Positions 1 to 5,007 of a stretch of 5,007 nt of DNA are shown here, one piece after another (the stretch's first letter is position 1; each line of letters opens with the position of its first letter). Source of the stretch: Streptosporangiaceae bacterium. Lineage in GTDB: Bacteria > Actinomycetota > Actinomycetes > Streptosporangiales > Streptosporangiaceae. A program made the position numbers and the translations under genes. The notes under the pieces were generated by a model, which was not told the DNA's origin, made no database searches, and saw only the letters and a program-made list of their open reading frames with translations. The stretch is taken from positions 1 to 5,007 of the forward strand of contig JASIGS010000232.1 in NCBI GenBank assembly GCA_030052355.1. The letters run 5' to 3'.

Positions 1-666
1 CGGGAAGGCACCGAGGGCCCTTACATCGAGGCCGGCGGGTTCATGCGCAAGGGGACGCCGGCGGAGGTGGCCACTCAGGAAAGCATCAACACAGCGTTCG
101 GCGTCGCCCGGGTAGCGCGATACGCGCTGCAGCTCGCCGCCGACCGGCCGCGGCGGCGGCTCACGCTGGTGCACAAGAGCAACGTGCTGGCCTACGCCGG
201 CGACCTGTGGCGGCGCGTGGTGACGGCGGTCGCGGCCGACTTCCCCGGCGTGGCCGCAGAGTACTGCCACATGGACGCGGCGGCGGTTTACTTCGTGACC
301 CAGCCAGAGCGGTTCGACGTGATCCTGACCGACAACATGTTCGGCGACATCCTGACGTCACTGGGCGCTGCGGTAGCGGGCGGCATCGGCCTCGCGGCCG
401 GCGCCAGCATCAACCCGGCGCGTTCTGCCCCGAGCACGTTCGAGCCGGTCCACGGCAGCGCACCAGACATCGCGGGCAAGCAGAAGGCCGACCCGACCGC
501 CGCGATCCTGTCGGCGGCGATGCTGTGCGAGCACCTCGGGCTGAAAACCGAGGCGGCCAGGATCGAGCAGGCCGTTTCCGATGACCTGCTCGAGCGCCAG
601 GGCGCCTGGTCGCCGCGCGCGACACCGGAGATAGGGGACGACATCGCCGAGCGGGTGGCGGGTTAG
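1..666 (+). CDS. leuB: 3-isopropylmalate dehydrogenase, C-terminal part (5' end outside window)
   Basis: Catalyses NAD-dependent oxidative decarboxylation of 3-isopropylmalate to 2-oxoisocaproate, the third dedicated step of leucine synthesis, in the cytosol. The frame is open from base 1, giving 221 residues of a protein usually about 340-350 long; the N-terminal Rossmann half lies upstream. Visible residues: REGTEGPY at the very start with the catalytic Tyr (residue 8), LVHKSNVL with the catalytic Lys (residue 59), a metal-ligand Asp in HMDAAA (92), [10 protein letters not shown] (110-119), and the NAD-binding [13 protein letters not shown] (148-160). The actinobacterial form of the family normally reads FGDI(L/I)TD; here the last Asp is Ser (residue 120, codon TCA at 358-360). 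The protein ends in a typical [13 protein letters not shown] tail. It is followed after 46 bp by ilvE on the same strand, as in other actinomycetes, so the two are probably co-transcribed. Family assignment is firm; full activity is less certain because of the Asp-to-Ser change. Confidence 0.95.
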   Translation, partial: REGTEGPYIEAGGFMRKGTPAEVATQESINTAFGVARVARYALQLAADRPRRRLTLVHKSNVLAYAGDLWRRVVTAVAADFPGVAAEYCHMDAAAVYFVTQPERFDVILTDNMFGDILTSLGAAVAGGIGLAAGASINPARSAPSTFEPVHGSAPDIAGKQKADPTAAILSAAMLCEHLGLKTEAARIEQAVSDDLLERQGAWSPRATPEIGDDIAERVAG

Positions 667-679
667 GGACACCCCTAAC
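662..679 (+). promoter_or_regulatory. Intercistronic hairpin between leuB and ilvE
   Basis: GTTAGGG (662-668) and CCCTAAC (673-679) form a perfect 7-bp inverted repeat around the 4-nt loop ACAC. The left arm contains the leuB stop codon TAG, and the hairpin ends 19 nt before the ilvE Shine-Dalgarno. There is no T-tract, and ilvE follows closely, so full termination seems unlikely. An mRNA stability, processing or partial attenuation element, or a DNA operator, are possible roles. The structure is seen; the role is inferred. Confidence 0.4.
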
Positions 680-698
680 GAGCCGCGGCGCTCGGACC

Positions 699-706
699 AA
701 GGAGGT
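699..706 (+). promoter_or_regulatory. Shine-Dalgarno of ilvE
   Basis: AAGGAGGT, almost the full anti-16S complement, lies 6 nt before ATG 713. It fixes the ilvE start and predicts strong translation independent of leuB. Confidence 0.85.
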
Positions 707-712
707 ATCTCG

Positions 713-1819
713 ATGACCGCAGGCGCGATCTCGTTCTCGGTCCACCAGTCGGCAAGTCCGGTTCCGGAAGCCAGGCGGGCGGAACTGATCGCCGCGCCCG
801 GATTCGGCAAGGTCTTCACCGACCACATGGTGACCATCGCGTGGTCCGCCGGACAGGACTGGCACGACGCGCAGCTACGCCCGTACGGGCCGCTGACCAT
901 GGACCCGGCCAGCCAGGTATTTCACTACGGCCAGGAAATCTTCGAAGGGCTGAAAGCGTACCGGCAGGCCAGCGGGCCCGTCGTGACGTTCCGGCCGGGA
1001 GCCAACGCTGCCAGGTTCAATCGCTCGGCCGCCAGGATGGCCATGCCGCAGCTGCCCGAGGAGACGTTCATCGAGGCGATCGAGCTGCTGGTGACGCAGG
1101 ACAGGGACTGGGTGCCCGCGGCCGCCGAGCACAGCCTCTACCTGCGTCCGTTCATGATCGCGACGTACGTCGGCCTCGGGGTGAGCAGGCCGTCGCCGGA
1201 GTTCCTGTTCGTGGTCATCGCCTCGCCGGCCGGCGGTTACTTCAGCCGGGGCGTGCAGCCGGTGTCCGTGTGGGTCGAAGAGGAATACTCACGAGCCGCC
1301 GCCGGCGGGACTGGCTCGGCCAAGACAGGCGGTAACTACGCGGGCGGGTTCATCGGCCAGCTTCAGGCGGTGCAGCACGGCTGCGACCAGGTGGTCTGGC
1401 TGGACGCCCAGGAGCATCGCTGGGTCGAGGAGCTGGGCGGCATGAACCTGTTCTTCGTGTACGGCTCGGGACGCCAGGCGAGGATCATGACGCCCGGCCT
1501 GACCGGCACGCTGCTGCCCGGGATCACGAGGGAGTCGCTGCTGACATTGGCGCCCGATCTCGGCGTGCCGGCCGAGGAAGGCTCGATCTCACTGCAGCAG
1601 TGGCGGGTGGGCTGCGAGTCCGGCGAGATCACCGAGGTGTTCGCGTGCGGGACGGCGGCGGTTATTACGCCGGTCGGCACGGTGCGGGGCTCGGCGGGCG
1701 GCTGGACCGTTGGTGAAGGCGAGCCGGGCCCGGTCACCATGCGCCTCAGGGAACAGTTGCTGGGCATCCAGTTCGGCAGGCAGCCCGACCCCCACGGCTG
1801 GGTGCACAAGATCTGCTGA
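713..1819 (+). CDS. ilvE: Branched-chain-amino-acid aminotransferase
   Basis: PLP-dependent class IV (D-amino-acid/branched-chain fold) aminotransferase that moves the amino group between glutamate and the 2-oxo acids of leucine, isoleucine and valine, the last step of their synthesis, in the cytosol. The product has 368 residues, the length of the mycobacterial enzyme, so it is complete. Visible family marks: YGQEIFEGLKAYR (72-84), LYLRPFMIAT (142-151), GSAKTGGNYAGG (201-212) with the Schiff-base Lys204, VEELGGMN (238-245) with Glu240 contacting the PLP ring nitrogen, and the phosphate-binding region EVFACGTAAVITPVG (308-322). The start is set by an AAGGAGGT Shine-Dalgarno 6 nt upstream. It follows leuB by 46 bp and probably shares its transcript. 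It converges on the HAAS membrane-protein gene with 8 bp between stops. No substitution of a key residue was noticed. I rate the family and role as near certain; the exact keto-acid preference cannot be read from sequence. Confidence 0.97.
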   Translation: MTAGAISFSVHQSASPVPEARRAELIAAPGFGKVFTDHMVTIAWSAGQDWHDAQLRPYGPLTMDPASQVFHYGQEIFEGLKAYRQASGPVVTFRPGANAARFNRSAARMAMPQLPEETFIEAIELLVTQDRDWVPAAAEHSLYLRPFMIATYVGLGVSRPSPEFLFVVIASPAGGYFSRGVQPVSVWVEEEYSRAAAGGTGSAKTGGNYAGGFIGQLQAVQHGCDQVVWLDAQEHRWVEELGGMNLFFVYGSGRQARIMTPGLTGTLLPGITRESLLTLAPDLGVPAEEGSISLQQWRVGCESGEITEVFACGTAAVITPVGTVRGSAGGWTVGEGEPGPVTMRLREQLLGIQFGRQPDPHGWVHKIC

Positions 1820-1837
1820 CCCGGCGGTCACCGGCAG
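1813..1837. terminator. Possible shared terminator at the convergent gene ends
   Basis: TGACC (1817-1821) and GGTCA (1826-1830) are a perfect inverted repeat around CGGC. The two arms carry the stop codons of ilvE (TGA 1817-1819) and of the opposing membrane-protein gene (TGA, complement of 1828-1830). CTGC (1813-1816) and GCAG (1834-1837) can extend the stem past a 3-nt bulge. There is no T-tract on either side, so this would be a U-less terminator if it works at all. The dyad is seen; termination is inferred. Confidence 0.35.
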
Positions 1838-2712
1838 CGCGCGCCACCGGCCCACTGGAGCTGCCAGATCTGCTGCGGGATGGTCTCGGTCCGGGTGAAC
1901 CAGCCAACCCGGACCCGCAGGTAGAGATTGCTCACGCTGCCGCCGCCGTTGCTCGCCGGGCAGGTGTCAGACAGCCACAGCACGCGGACCAGGCGCATCT
2001 GGCCAGGTGGAATCGAGACCGGCAGCCCGAACCGGATACCGCTCGTGACACGCTGGCCGACGAAGCCGTTCGCTATGTCGGTGTAGGTACGCGAGACCGA
2101 TACCTGCTCCTTCTCGGAAACCGGGTTGTTCCACCCGACCGCCGGCCCGGCGCCGTCGCCGACGATCGTCTGCGTGACGCTGGTGTTGTTCATGACGGCG
2201 ACCACGTAGCCCTGCCACTGGCCGGCCCGGATGAGCGTGGTGTTCTGAACCAGCGGGAACTGCGATCCGGAGCCGTTGACGCTGACGATGGTCTGGTGCT
2301 GGACGTCACTCGGGTACCACCAGTCAGCGCCGTAATTGAACTGGAGCGACCCGGCCGACAGGTAGTAGTCGCACCACTTGCCGGCGACCGCCACCGCGAT
2401 CAGCGCCAGCGCGACCGCGATCCAGGTGCGCGGGCGTACGGTCCTGAGGAACCTCGCGACCTGACCCGGCGCTGACGGCACCCTGGCCCGGACCGCGCCT
2501 GCCTCGGCGGCGAGGTCGGCCGGGGAGCCCAGTCGGCTGAGGGCCGCCACGACTTGGGGGTCGCCTGCGTCGGGCGCGAGCTCGTCGGCCAGGTGCGCGG
2601 CAAGCTGATCCTTGAGCTCACGCACCTGCTCGGGCGGCAAGCCCCGCATCGCGGCGTCAAGCTCGCACATGTAGTCCAGCACCAGCGGGTGCTCCAGCGC
2701 GGTACCGCTCAT
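1828..2712 (-). CDS. HAAS-domain single-pass membrane protein with exported C-terminal domain
   Basis: A 294-residue protein of unproven function. Residues about 11-72 match the HAAS pattern found in small membrane proteins encoded beside PadR regulators: a helix with GLPPEQVRELKDQLAAHLADEL (split here as GLPPEQVREL and KDQLAAHLADEL, 24-45), then LSRLGSPADLAAEA (58-71). An Arg-rich stretch (87-95) precedes one membrane helix (about 97-111), so the positive-inside rule puts the HAAS part in the cytosol and residues 112-294 outside. The outer part is rich in beta-prone and Asn/Ser/Thr/Gly residues, with Cys251 and Cys293 able to form a disulfide. It resembles an exported beta-sandwich, but I recognise no named domain. 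The chosen ATG overlaps the padR stop as ATGA and has AAGGA 6 nt upstream; an in-frame extension to 3108 would overlap padR entirely, shows no family similarity, and was rejected. Co-translation with padR suggests a sensor or partner of that repressor; this is inference. Confidence 0.88.
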   Translation of the reverse strand: MSGTALEHPLVLDYMCELDAAMRGLPPEQVRELKDQLAAHLADELAPDAGDPQVVAALSRLGSPADLAAEAGAVRARVPSAPGQVARFLRTVRPRTWIAVALALIAVAVAGKWCDYYLSAGSLQFNYGADWWYPSDVQHQTIVSVNGSGSQFPLVQNTTLIRAGQWQGYVVAVMNNTSVTQTIVGDGAGPAVGWNNPVSEKEQVSVSRTYTDIANGFVGQRVTSGIRFGLPVSIPPGQMRLVRVLWLSDTCPASNGGGSVSNLYLRVRVGWFTRTETIPQQIWQLQWAGGARCR

Positions 2713-3086
2713 TGCTGTTCCTTCTTGATCGCAGTGCCATTCTGCATGACGTTGTGGTTCAGCACGTTTCCGACGGTCGCGGCGAACTGAGCCCAGTCGC
2801 CGCGGAATGTGACCAGGGTCTGCCGTCCGGCGTCGGTGATCGCGTAGTAGCGGCGGGCCCGCTCGCCCTCGTCGTCCCGCCATGCGCTGGTAACGAGGCC
2901 CGCGTCGCGGAGCCGGTTGAGCAGTGGGTAGACGGTGCCGTCGCTGGTCAGCAGGCCGTCGGCCGCGGACAGGTCGTGCACGAGCTCGAGCCCGAAATGC
3001 GGCCGCACTTCGAGCAGGGCGAGGACACACGGGCCGAGCACGCCGCGCCGGAGCTCGGTCATGCCGTTCGGGCCATCGCCAGCCAT
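2709..3086 (-). CDS. PadR-family transcriptional regulator
   Basis: Small winged-helix DNA-binding repressor, 125 residues, the usual size of the short PadR class that dimerises through a C-terminal helix. It shows ELRRGVLGPCVLALLE (11-26, first helix), FGLELVHDLS (31-40), the recognition segment SDGTVYPLLNRLRDAGLV (48-65) and the wing RARRYYAITDAG (76-87), then a helix (about 92-112) likely used for dimerisation. Ligand and targets are unknown. Two starts are possible: ATG 3086 and ATG 3062 (MTELRRG, 117 residues). Neither has a well-placed Shine-Dalgarno. I prefer 3086 because a promoter-like TTTACA-N17-CATCAT would start RNA at about 3087, giving a leaderless message. The stop overlaps the next start as ATGA, so the HAAS protein is translationally coupled. 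PadR genes often repress themselves, and an inverted repeat lies in the promoter spacer. Confidence 0.93.
   Translation of the reverse strand: MAGDGPNGMTELRRGVLGPCVLALLEVRPHFGLELVHDLSAADGLLTSDGTVYPLLNRLRDAGLVTSAWRDDEGERARRYYAITDAGRQTLVTFRGDWAQFAATVGNVLNHNVMQNGTAIKKEQQ
2719..2723 (-). promoter_or_regulatory. Shine-Dalgarno of the HAAS gene, inside padR
   Basis: AAGGA on the minus strand, 6 nt before ATG 2712, lies within the last codons of padR (the KKEQQ tail). It supports the short start and allows reinitiation as well as coupling. Confidence 0.7.
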
Positions 3087-3093
3087 GCCTCAC

Positions 3094-3122
3094 ATGATGT
3101 CTTGTCACGCAAGAGTTGTAAA
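3094..3122 (-). promoter_or_regulatory. Candidate padR promoter (leaderless)
   Basis: On the minus strand, TTTACA (complement of 3117-3122, 5 of 6 to TTGACA) is followed after 17 nt by CATCAT (complement of 3094-3099, 4 of 6 to TATAAT). The predicted RNA start, about 7 nt after the -10 box, falls at or next to ATG 3086. Confidence 0.5.
3100..3114. promoter_or_regulatory. Candidate operator in the padR promoter spacer
   Basis: TCTTG-N5-CAAGA is a perfect 5-bp inverted repeat lying between the proposed -35 and -10 boxes. Just beside it ACAT-G-ATGT (3092-3100) is a second short dyad overlapping the -10. A repressor bound here would block its own transcription. Known PadR sites often pair ATGT and ACAT halves, but at wider spacing than seen here, so binding by this PadR is a guess. 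Confidence 0.35.
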
Positions 3123-3220
3123 GACCCGCTGCACGGGGCGAGAGGACCGTCAGACCCGGTGGCTAGCATCAAACGTATGAGCGATATAGCTCCCTTACGT
3201 GCTTCTACGACCGGCAATCA

Positions 3221-3261
3221 GCCCGGACGCACGCGCCGCTTGAGCAGCTCGCGGTCCGGGC
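3221..3261 (-). terminator. Candidate hairpin terminator after the threonine-synthase-like gene
   Basis: GCCCGGAC (3221-3228) and GTCCGGGC (3254-3261) are a perfect 8-bp inverted repeat with a 25-nt loop that itself holds GAGC-A-GCTC. It starts 20 nt past the stop codon at 3282 on the minus strand. There is no T-tract after it, so termination would be of the U-less kind, or the structure may only protect the 3' end. Confidence 0.4.
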
Positions 3262-3281
3262 CAGCTTCGCCGACGCCGGGA

Positions 3282-4475
3282 TCAAAGCCAGACAGCGGGA
3301 CGCATCGTCTCCGGGTATTTCAGGCCAGCTCCGGTGTTCAGCACGACGACTTCATCCTGCCCGGACAGCCAGCCGGACTCACGGAGCCGCCCGACCGCCG
3401 CCAGGCAGGCCGCGCCTTCTGGGCAGATCCAGCTCCCCTCGGCGCGAGCCAGCCGAGCCTGAGCGGCGAGCAGCTCTTCGTCGGTCACCGCGATCGCGGT
3501 CCCGTCCGTTGCCCGCAGCGCCGCCAGCACCAGGAACCCGCCGAGCGGCGCGGGAACCGTCAGGCCGAAAGCGACCGTCTCAGCGTCCGGCCACGGCGAG
3601 GTGTCCTCGTCGCCCGCGTCGAACGCCCGTACGACGGGCGCGCAGCCAGCCGCCTGGACGGCGACGAGGCGGGGCATGCGCGGCCCGATCCAGCCGAGTT
3701 CCGCGAGCTCGCCGAGCGCTTTCCAGATGCCGATGAGGGCGACACCACCGCCGACAGGGCAGACCACGACGTCGGGCACTCGCCAGCCGAGCTGCTCGGC
3801 TATCTCCAGCCCGATCGTCTTCTTCCCCTCGAGGCGGTAAGGCTCGCGCAGCGTGGAGACGTCCTGCCAGCCTGGCCGTTCCGCCAGCATGGCCGCGACC
3901 AGCTTGCCGGCGTCGCCGATCAGCCCGGGGACGACCTCAAGCTCGGCGCCGAAGCCCAGGCACTCGCTCCTGGTGATGGCGGGTGCGGCCTCCGGCATGG
4001 CGATCAGGCACGGCAGGCCGGCCCGGGCGCAGTACGCGGCCCACGCCGATCCCGCGTTGCCGTTCGTCGGCATGGCCACGCCGGTCACGCCGAGTTCCGC
4101 TGCGCGCGACACCCCGACCGCGGCGCCCCGCGCCTTGAACGACGCGGTCGGGAGTGGGCTCTCGTCCTTCATCAGCAGGCCGGGCACGCCGATGTCGCGG
4201 CCAAGTCGCGGCAGGCCGATCAGCGGGGTCATGCCCTCGCCGAATCCCACCGCTGCCCCGGCTTCTCCGACCGGCAGCAGTTCGTGGTAGCGCCAGAGAG
4301 TCGGCGGCCGCCCGGCGAGTTCGCCGGGGCTGGTCAGGCGACCGGCCAGTTCGAGCTCGTAGCGAGCGAGGAGCGGAGACCCGCAGGAGCACGTTCCCTG
4401 CGGAAGGTCAGCCTTGTACGTGGCGTTGCATCGCGGGCAGGACAGGTAGCTGAGCGTGGAGTAGGCGTCTGTCAT
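3282..4475 (-). CDS. Threonine synthase-like PLP-dependent enzyme
   Basis: Fold-type II PLP enzyme of 397 residues. Threonine synthase turns O-phosphohomoserine into threonine and phosphate in the cytosol. An N-terminal zinc ribbon is visible (CPRC, Cys13/Cys16; CSC, Cys29/Cys31), then GFGEGMTPLI (77-86), the PLP Lys114 in TASFKARG, the substrate/phosphate loop PTNGNAGSAWAAY (136-148), PVGGGVALIG (240-249) binding the PLP phosphate, PEGAA (352-356) and LNTGAGLKYPE (379-389). The SFKARG version, rather than the SFKDRG of classical actinobacterial ThrC, together with the lack of hom or thrB neighbours, suggests a paralogue; related enzymes include threonine deaminases and other lyases, so no symbol is given. 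The start at 4475 is preferred over ATG 4484, since AGGA lies 8 nt upstream of it and the longer version needs a rare CTA codon and leaves no spacer to its ribosome site. It diverges from the MFS gene. The last codons show weaker codon bias than a shifted frame running to 3218. Confidence 0.9.
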   Translation of the reverse strand: MTDAYSTLSYLSCPRCNATYKADLPQGTCSCGSPLLARYELELAGRLTSPGELAGRPPTLWRYHELLPVGEAGAAVGFGEGMTPLIGLPRLGRDIGVPGLLMKDESPLPTASFKARGAAVGVSRAAELGVTGVAMPTNGNAGSAWAAYCARAGLPCLIAMPEAAPAITRSECLGFGAELEVVPGLIGDAGKLVAAMLAERPGWQDVSTLREPYRLEGKKTIGLEIAEQLGWRVPDVVVCPVGGGVALIGIWKALGELAELGWIGPRMPRLVAVQAAGCAPVVRAFDAGDEDTSPWPDAETVAFGLTVPAPLGGFLVLAALRATDGTAIAVTDEELLAAQARLARAEGSWICPEGAACLAAVGRLRESGWLSGQDEVVVLNTGAGLKYPETMRPAVWL

Positions 4476-4484
4476 GCTTAGCAT
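4474..4484. promoter_or_regulatory. Inverted repeat over the start of the threonine-synthase-like gene (site 1)
   Basis: ATGCT-T-AGCAT, a perfect 5-bp dyad with a 1-nt centre at 4479. It covers the translation start region, so a bound protein would block the gene. The same half-sites recur at 4525-4537. Confidence 0.4.
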
Positions 4485-4524
4485 CCTGGCTGGCGCCCGA
4501 TCCGGCGGGACAGCCGGCCTGCCT

Positions 4525-4537
4525 ATGCTGAGAGCAT
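4525..4537. promoter_or_regulatory. Inverted repeat in the divergent intergenic region (site 2)
   Basis: ATGCT-GAG-AGCAT, a perfect 5-bp dyad centred at 4531, 52 bp from the centre of site 1, close to five helical turns. It overlaps a -10-like TATGCT (4524-4529) reading toward the MFS gene; no good -35 accompanies that box. Spacer length differs from site 1 (3 versus 1), which weakens the case for one common regulator. Confidence 0.4.
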
Positions 4538-4549
4538 CGGATCCCGGGT

Positions 4550-4569
4550 CGCCGGGGACGCCCCCGGCG
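4550..4569 (+). promoter_or_regulatory. Strong GC hairpin upstream of the MFS gene
   Basis: CGCCGGGG (4550-4557) and CCCCGGCG (4562-4569) form a perfect all-GC 8-bp stem with the loop ACGC. If the transporter message starts near 4531-4540 the hairpin sits in its leader, about 38 nt before GTG 4608. It could attenuate transcription or stabilise the leader. No T-tract follows. Confidence 0.4.
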
Positions 4570-4607
4570 CCACCACCGGCCGCGGCCCCGCCTTTCTGCT
4601 CCGCTCG

Positions 4608-5007
4608 GTGTCAGCCGCGCGAGCCTCCGGCCCGCTGCGGCGGGCGCGTGTCGCTGTGGTGGCCTACTTCGTCGTTCTCGGCGTGGCCAACGGCGTGTGG
4701 CTGGCCCGGATCCCGGCTGTCAAGGAGCACTTGCACCTGTCTGACGGCGTGCTCGGGCTTGCCCTGCTTGCGGGGCCCGCCGGGCTGGTCGTGGTCGTTC
4801 AGATGACCGCCAAGGTCATGCACACGTTCGGCAGCCGGTGGCCGACCACGATCGCCGGCACACTCGCCGCCCTGCTGCCGATCGGGATGGGCCTGGCCGG
4901 CGGGCTGGGGAGCCTGATGGCCAGCCTGTTCGCGTTCGGCTTCGCCGGCGGAATGCTGGATGTGGGCATGAACTCCCAGGCGGTCGAGGTGCAACGGCGG
5001 TACGGCC
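4608..5007 (+). CDS. MFS transporter, N-terminal part (3' end outside window)
   Basis: The first 133 residues of a 12-helix major facilitator superfamily membrane transporter, close in pattern to the YbjJ-like group: WLARIPAVKEHLHLSDGVLGLALL (31-54, given as WLARIPAVKEHL then HLSDGVLGLALL) and LDVGMNSQAVEVQRRYG (117-133), where relatives read DVAMNAQAVAVERRYG. Membrane helices are at about 14-33, 47-66, 79-97 and 101-119. The loop between helices 2 and 3 (TAKVMHTFGSRW, 67-78) is a degraded motif A, lacking the usual first Gly and the acidic residue. Substrate is unknown. No ATG lies in frame before residue 66, so GTG 4608 is the best start; it has no Shine-Dalgarno. The frame is open back to 4482. 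An ATG at 4525 is in another frame and would need a frameshift. The gene diverges from the threonine-synthase-like gene, with about 130 bp of shared control region; export of an amino acid is conceivable but not shown. Confidence 0.85.
   Translation, partial: MSAARASGPLRRARVAVVAYFVVLGVANGVWLARIPAVKEHLHLSDGVLGLALLAGPAGLVVVVQMTAKVMHTFGSRWPTTIAGTLAALLPIGMGLAGGLGSLMASLFAFGFAGGMLDVGMNSQAVEVQRRYG

Noticed and set aside
1..24. The REGTEGPY segment of LeuB as an unusual active-site variant of RENTEGPY.
   Set aside because: From memory, mycobacterial LeuB also reads REGTEGPY, so the Gly is ordinary for the group.
161..900. Several minus-strand open frames opposite leuB and the start of ilvE.
   Set aside because: They are shadows of two well-recognised genes, with Arg-rich translations and no motifs.
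2713..3108. In-frame N-terminal extension of the HAAS membrane protein to 3108.
   Set aside because: It overlaps the whole padR gene, is Arg/Pro-rich with no family similarity, and the ATG at 2712 has its own Shine-Dalgarno and the ATGA overlap.
3164..3281. A -10-like TAGCAT (3164-3169) followed 7 nt later by ATG 3177 on the plus strand, suggesting a leaderless small gene or antisense transcript.
   Set aside because: There is no -35 element, the frame merges into the antisense mirror frame, and TANNNT boxes are common by chance. Without RNA data it is not supportable.
2712..4481. A 589-codon plus-strand open frame running opposite padR and the threonine-synthase-like gene.
   Set aside because: It is codon-aligned antisense to a clear enzyme gene. 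Such mirror frames stay open in GC-rich DNA because TTA, CTA and TCA codons are rare. The predicted protein is Arg/Gly/Ala-rich with no recognisable domain.
4474..4806. Plus-strand frame with ATG 4474 or ATG 4525, 110 codons or less, as an upstream gene or as the true start of the transporter.
   Set aside because: The product is Pro/Ala-rich low-complexity sequence, out of frame with the clear transporter sequence, with no matching ribosome site.

Overview
The window looks like chromosomal DNA from a high-GC Gram-positive bacterium (Actinomycetota). Codons end overwhelmingly in G or C. The leuB and ilvE products match the actinobacterial forms, including a 368-residue IlvE, and there is a PadR gene coupled to a HAAS-domain membrane protein. 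Gene content alone does not fix the genus. No mobile element, RNA gene, CRISPR array or plasmid feature was seen.

Layout. (1) 1-1819, plus strand: the 3' part of leuB (3-isopropylmalate dehydrogenase), a 46-bp gap with a hairpin, and complete ilvE (branched-chain aminotransferase) behind a near-perfect Shine-Dalgarno. These are consecutive functions in leucine synthesis, and IlvE also finishes valine and isoleucine. (2) 1828-3086, minus strand, converging on ilvE with only 8 bp between the stops: a PadR-family repressor, then, through an ATGA stop/start overlap, a single-pass membrane protein with an N-terminal HAAS domain and an exported C-terminal domain. A plausible promoter sits directly before padR and suggests a leaderless transcript. 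(3) 3282-4475, minus strand: a threonine-synthase-like PLP enzyme with an N-terminal zinc ribbon, followed by a possible hairpin terminator. (4) 4608-5007, plus strand, divergent from the previous gene: the start of an MFS transporter that runs off the window.

How the parts may work together. Threonine is the precursor of 2-oxobutyrate and so of isoleucine, which makes the threonine-synthase-like gene a thematic neighbour of leuB-ilvE, but it is transcribed separately and its substrate is unproven. The PadR/HAAS pair looks like a self-contained regulatory module, in which a membrane protein with an external domain is co-expressed with, and perhaps controls, a small repressor.

The points most worth checking are: a Ser in LeuB where the family has a metal-ligand Asp; two ATGCT-AGCAT inverted repeats 52 bp apart in the divergent thrC-like/MFS control region; a strong GC hairpin ahead of the MFS gene; and the PadR/HAAS single-pass sensor architecture. 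I do not see a clearly new multi-gene system. Most of the window is ordinary amino-acid metabolism.
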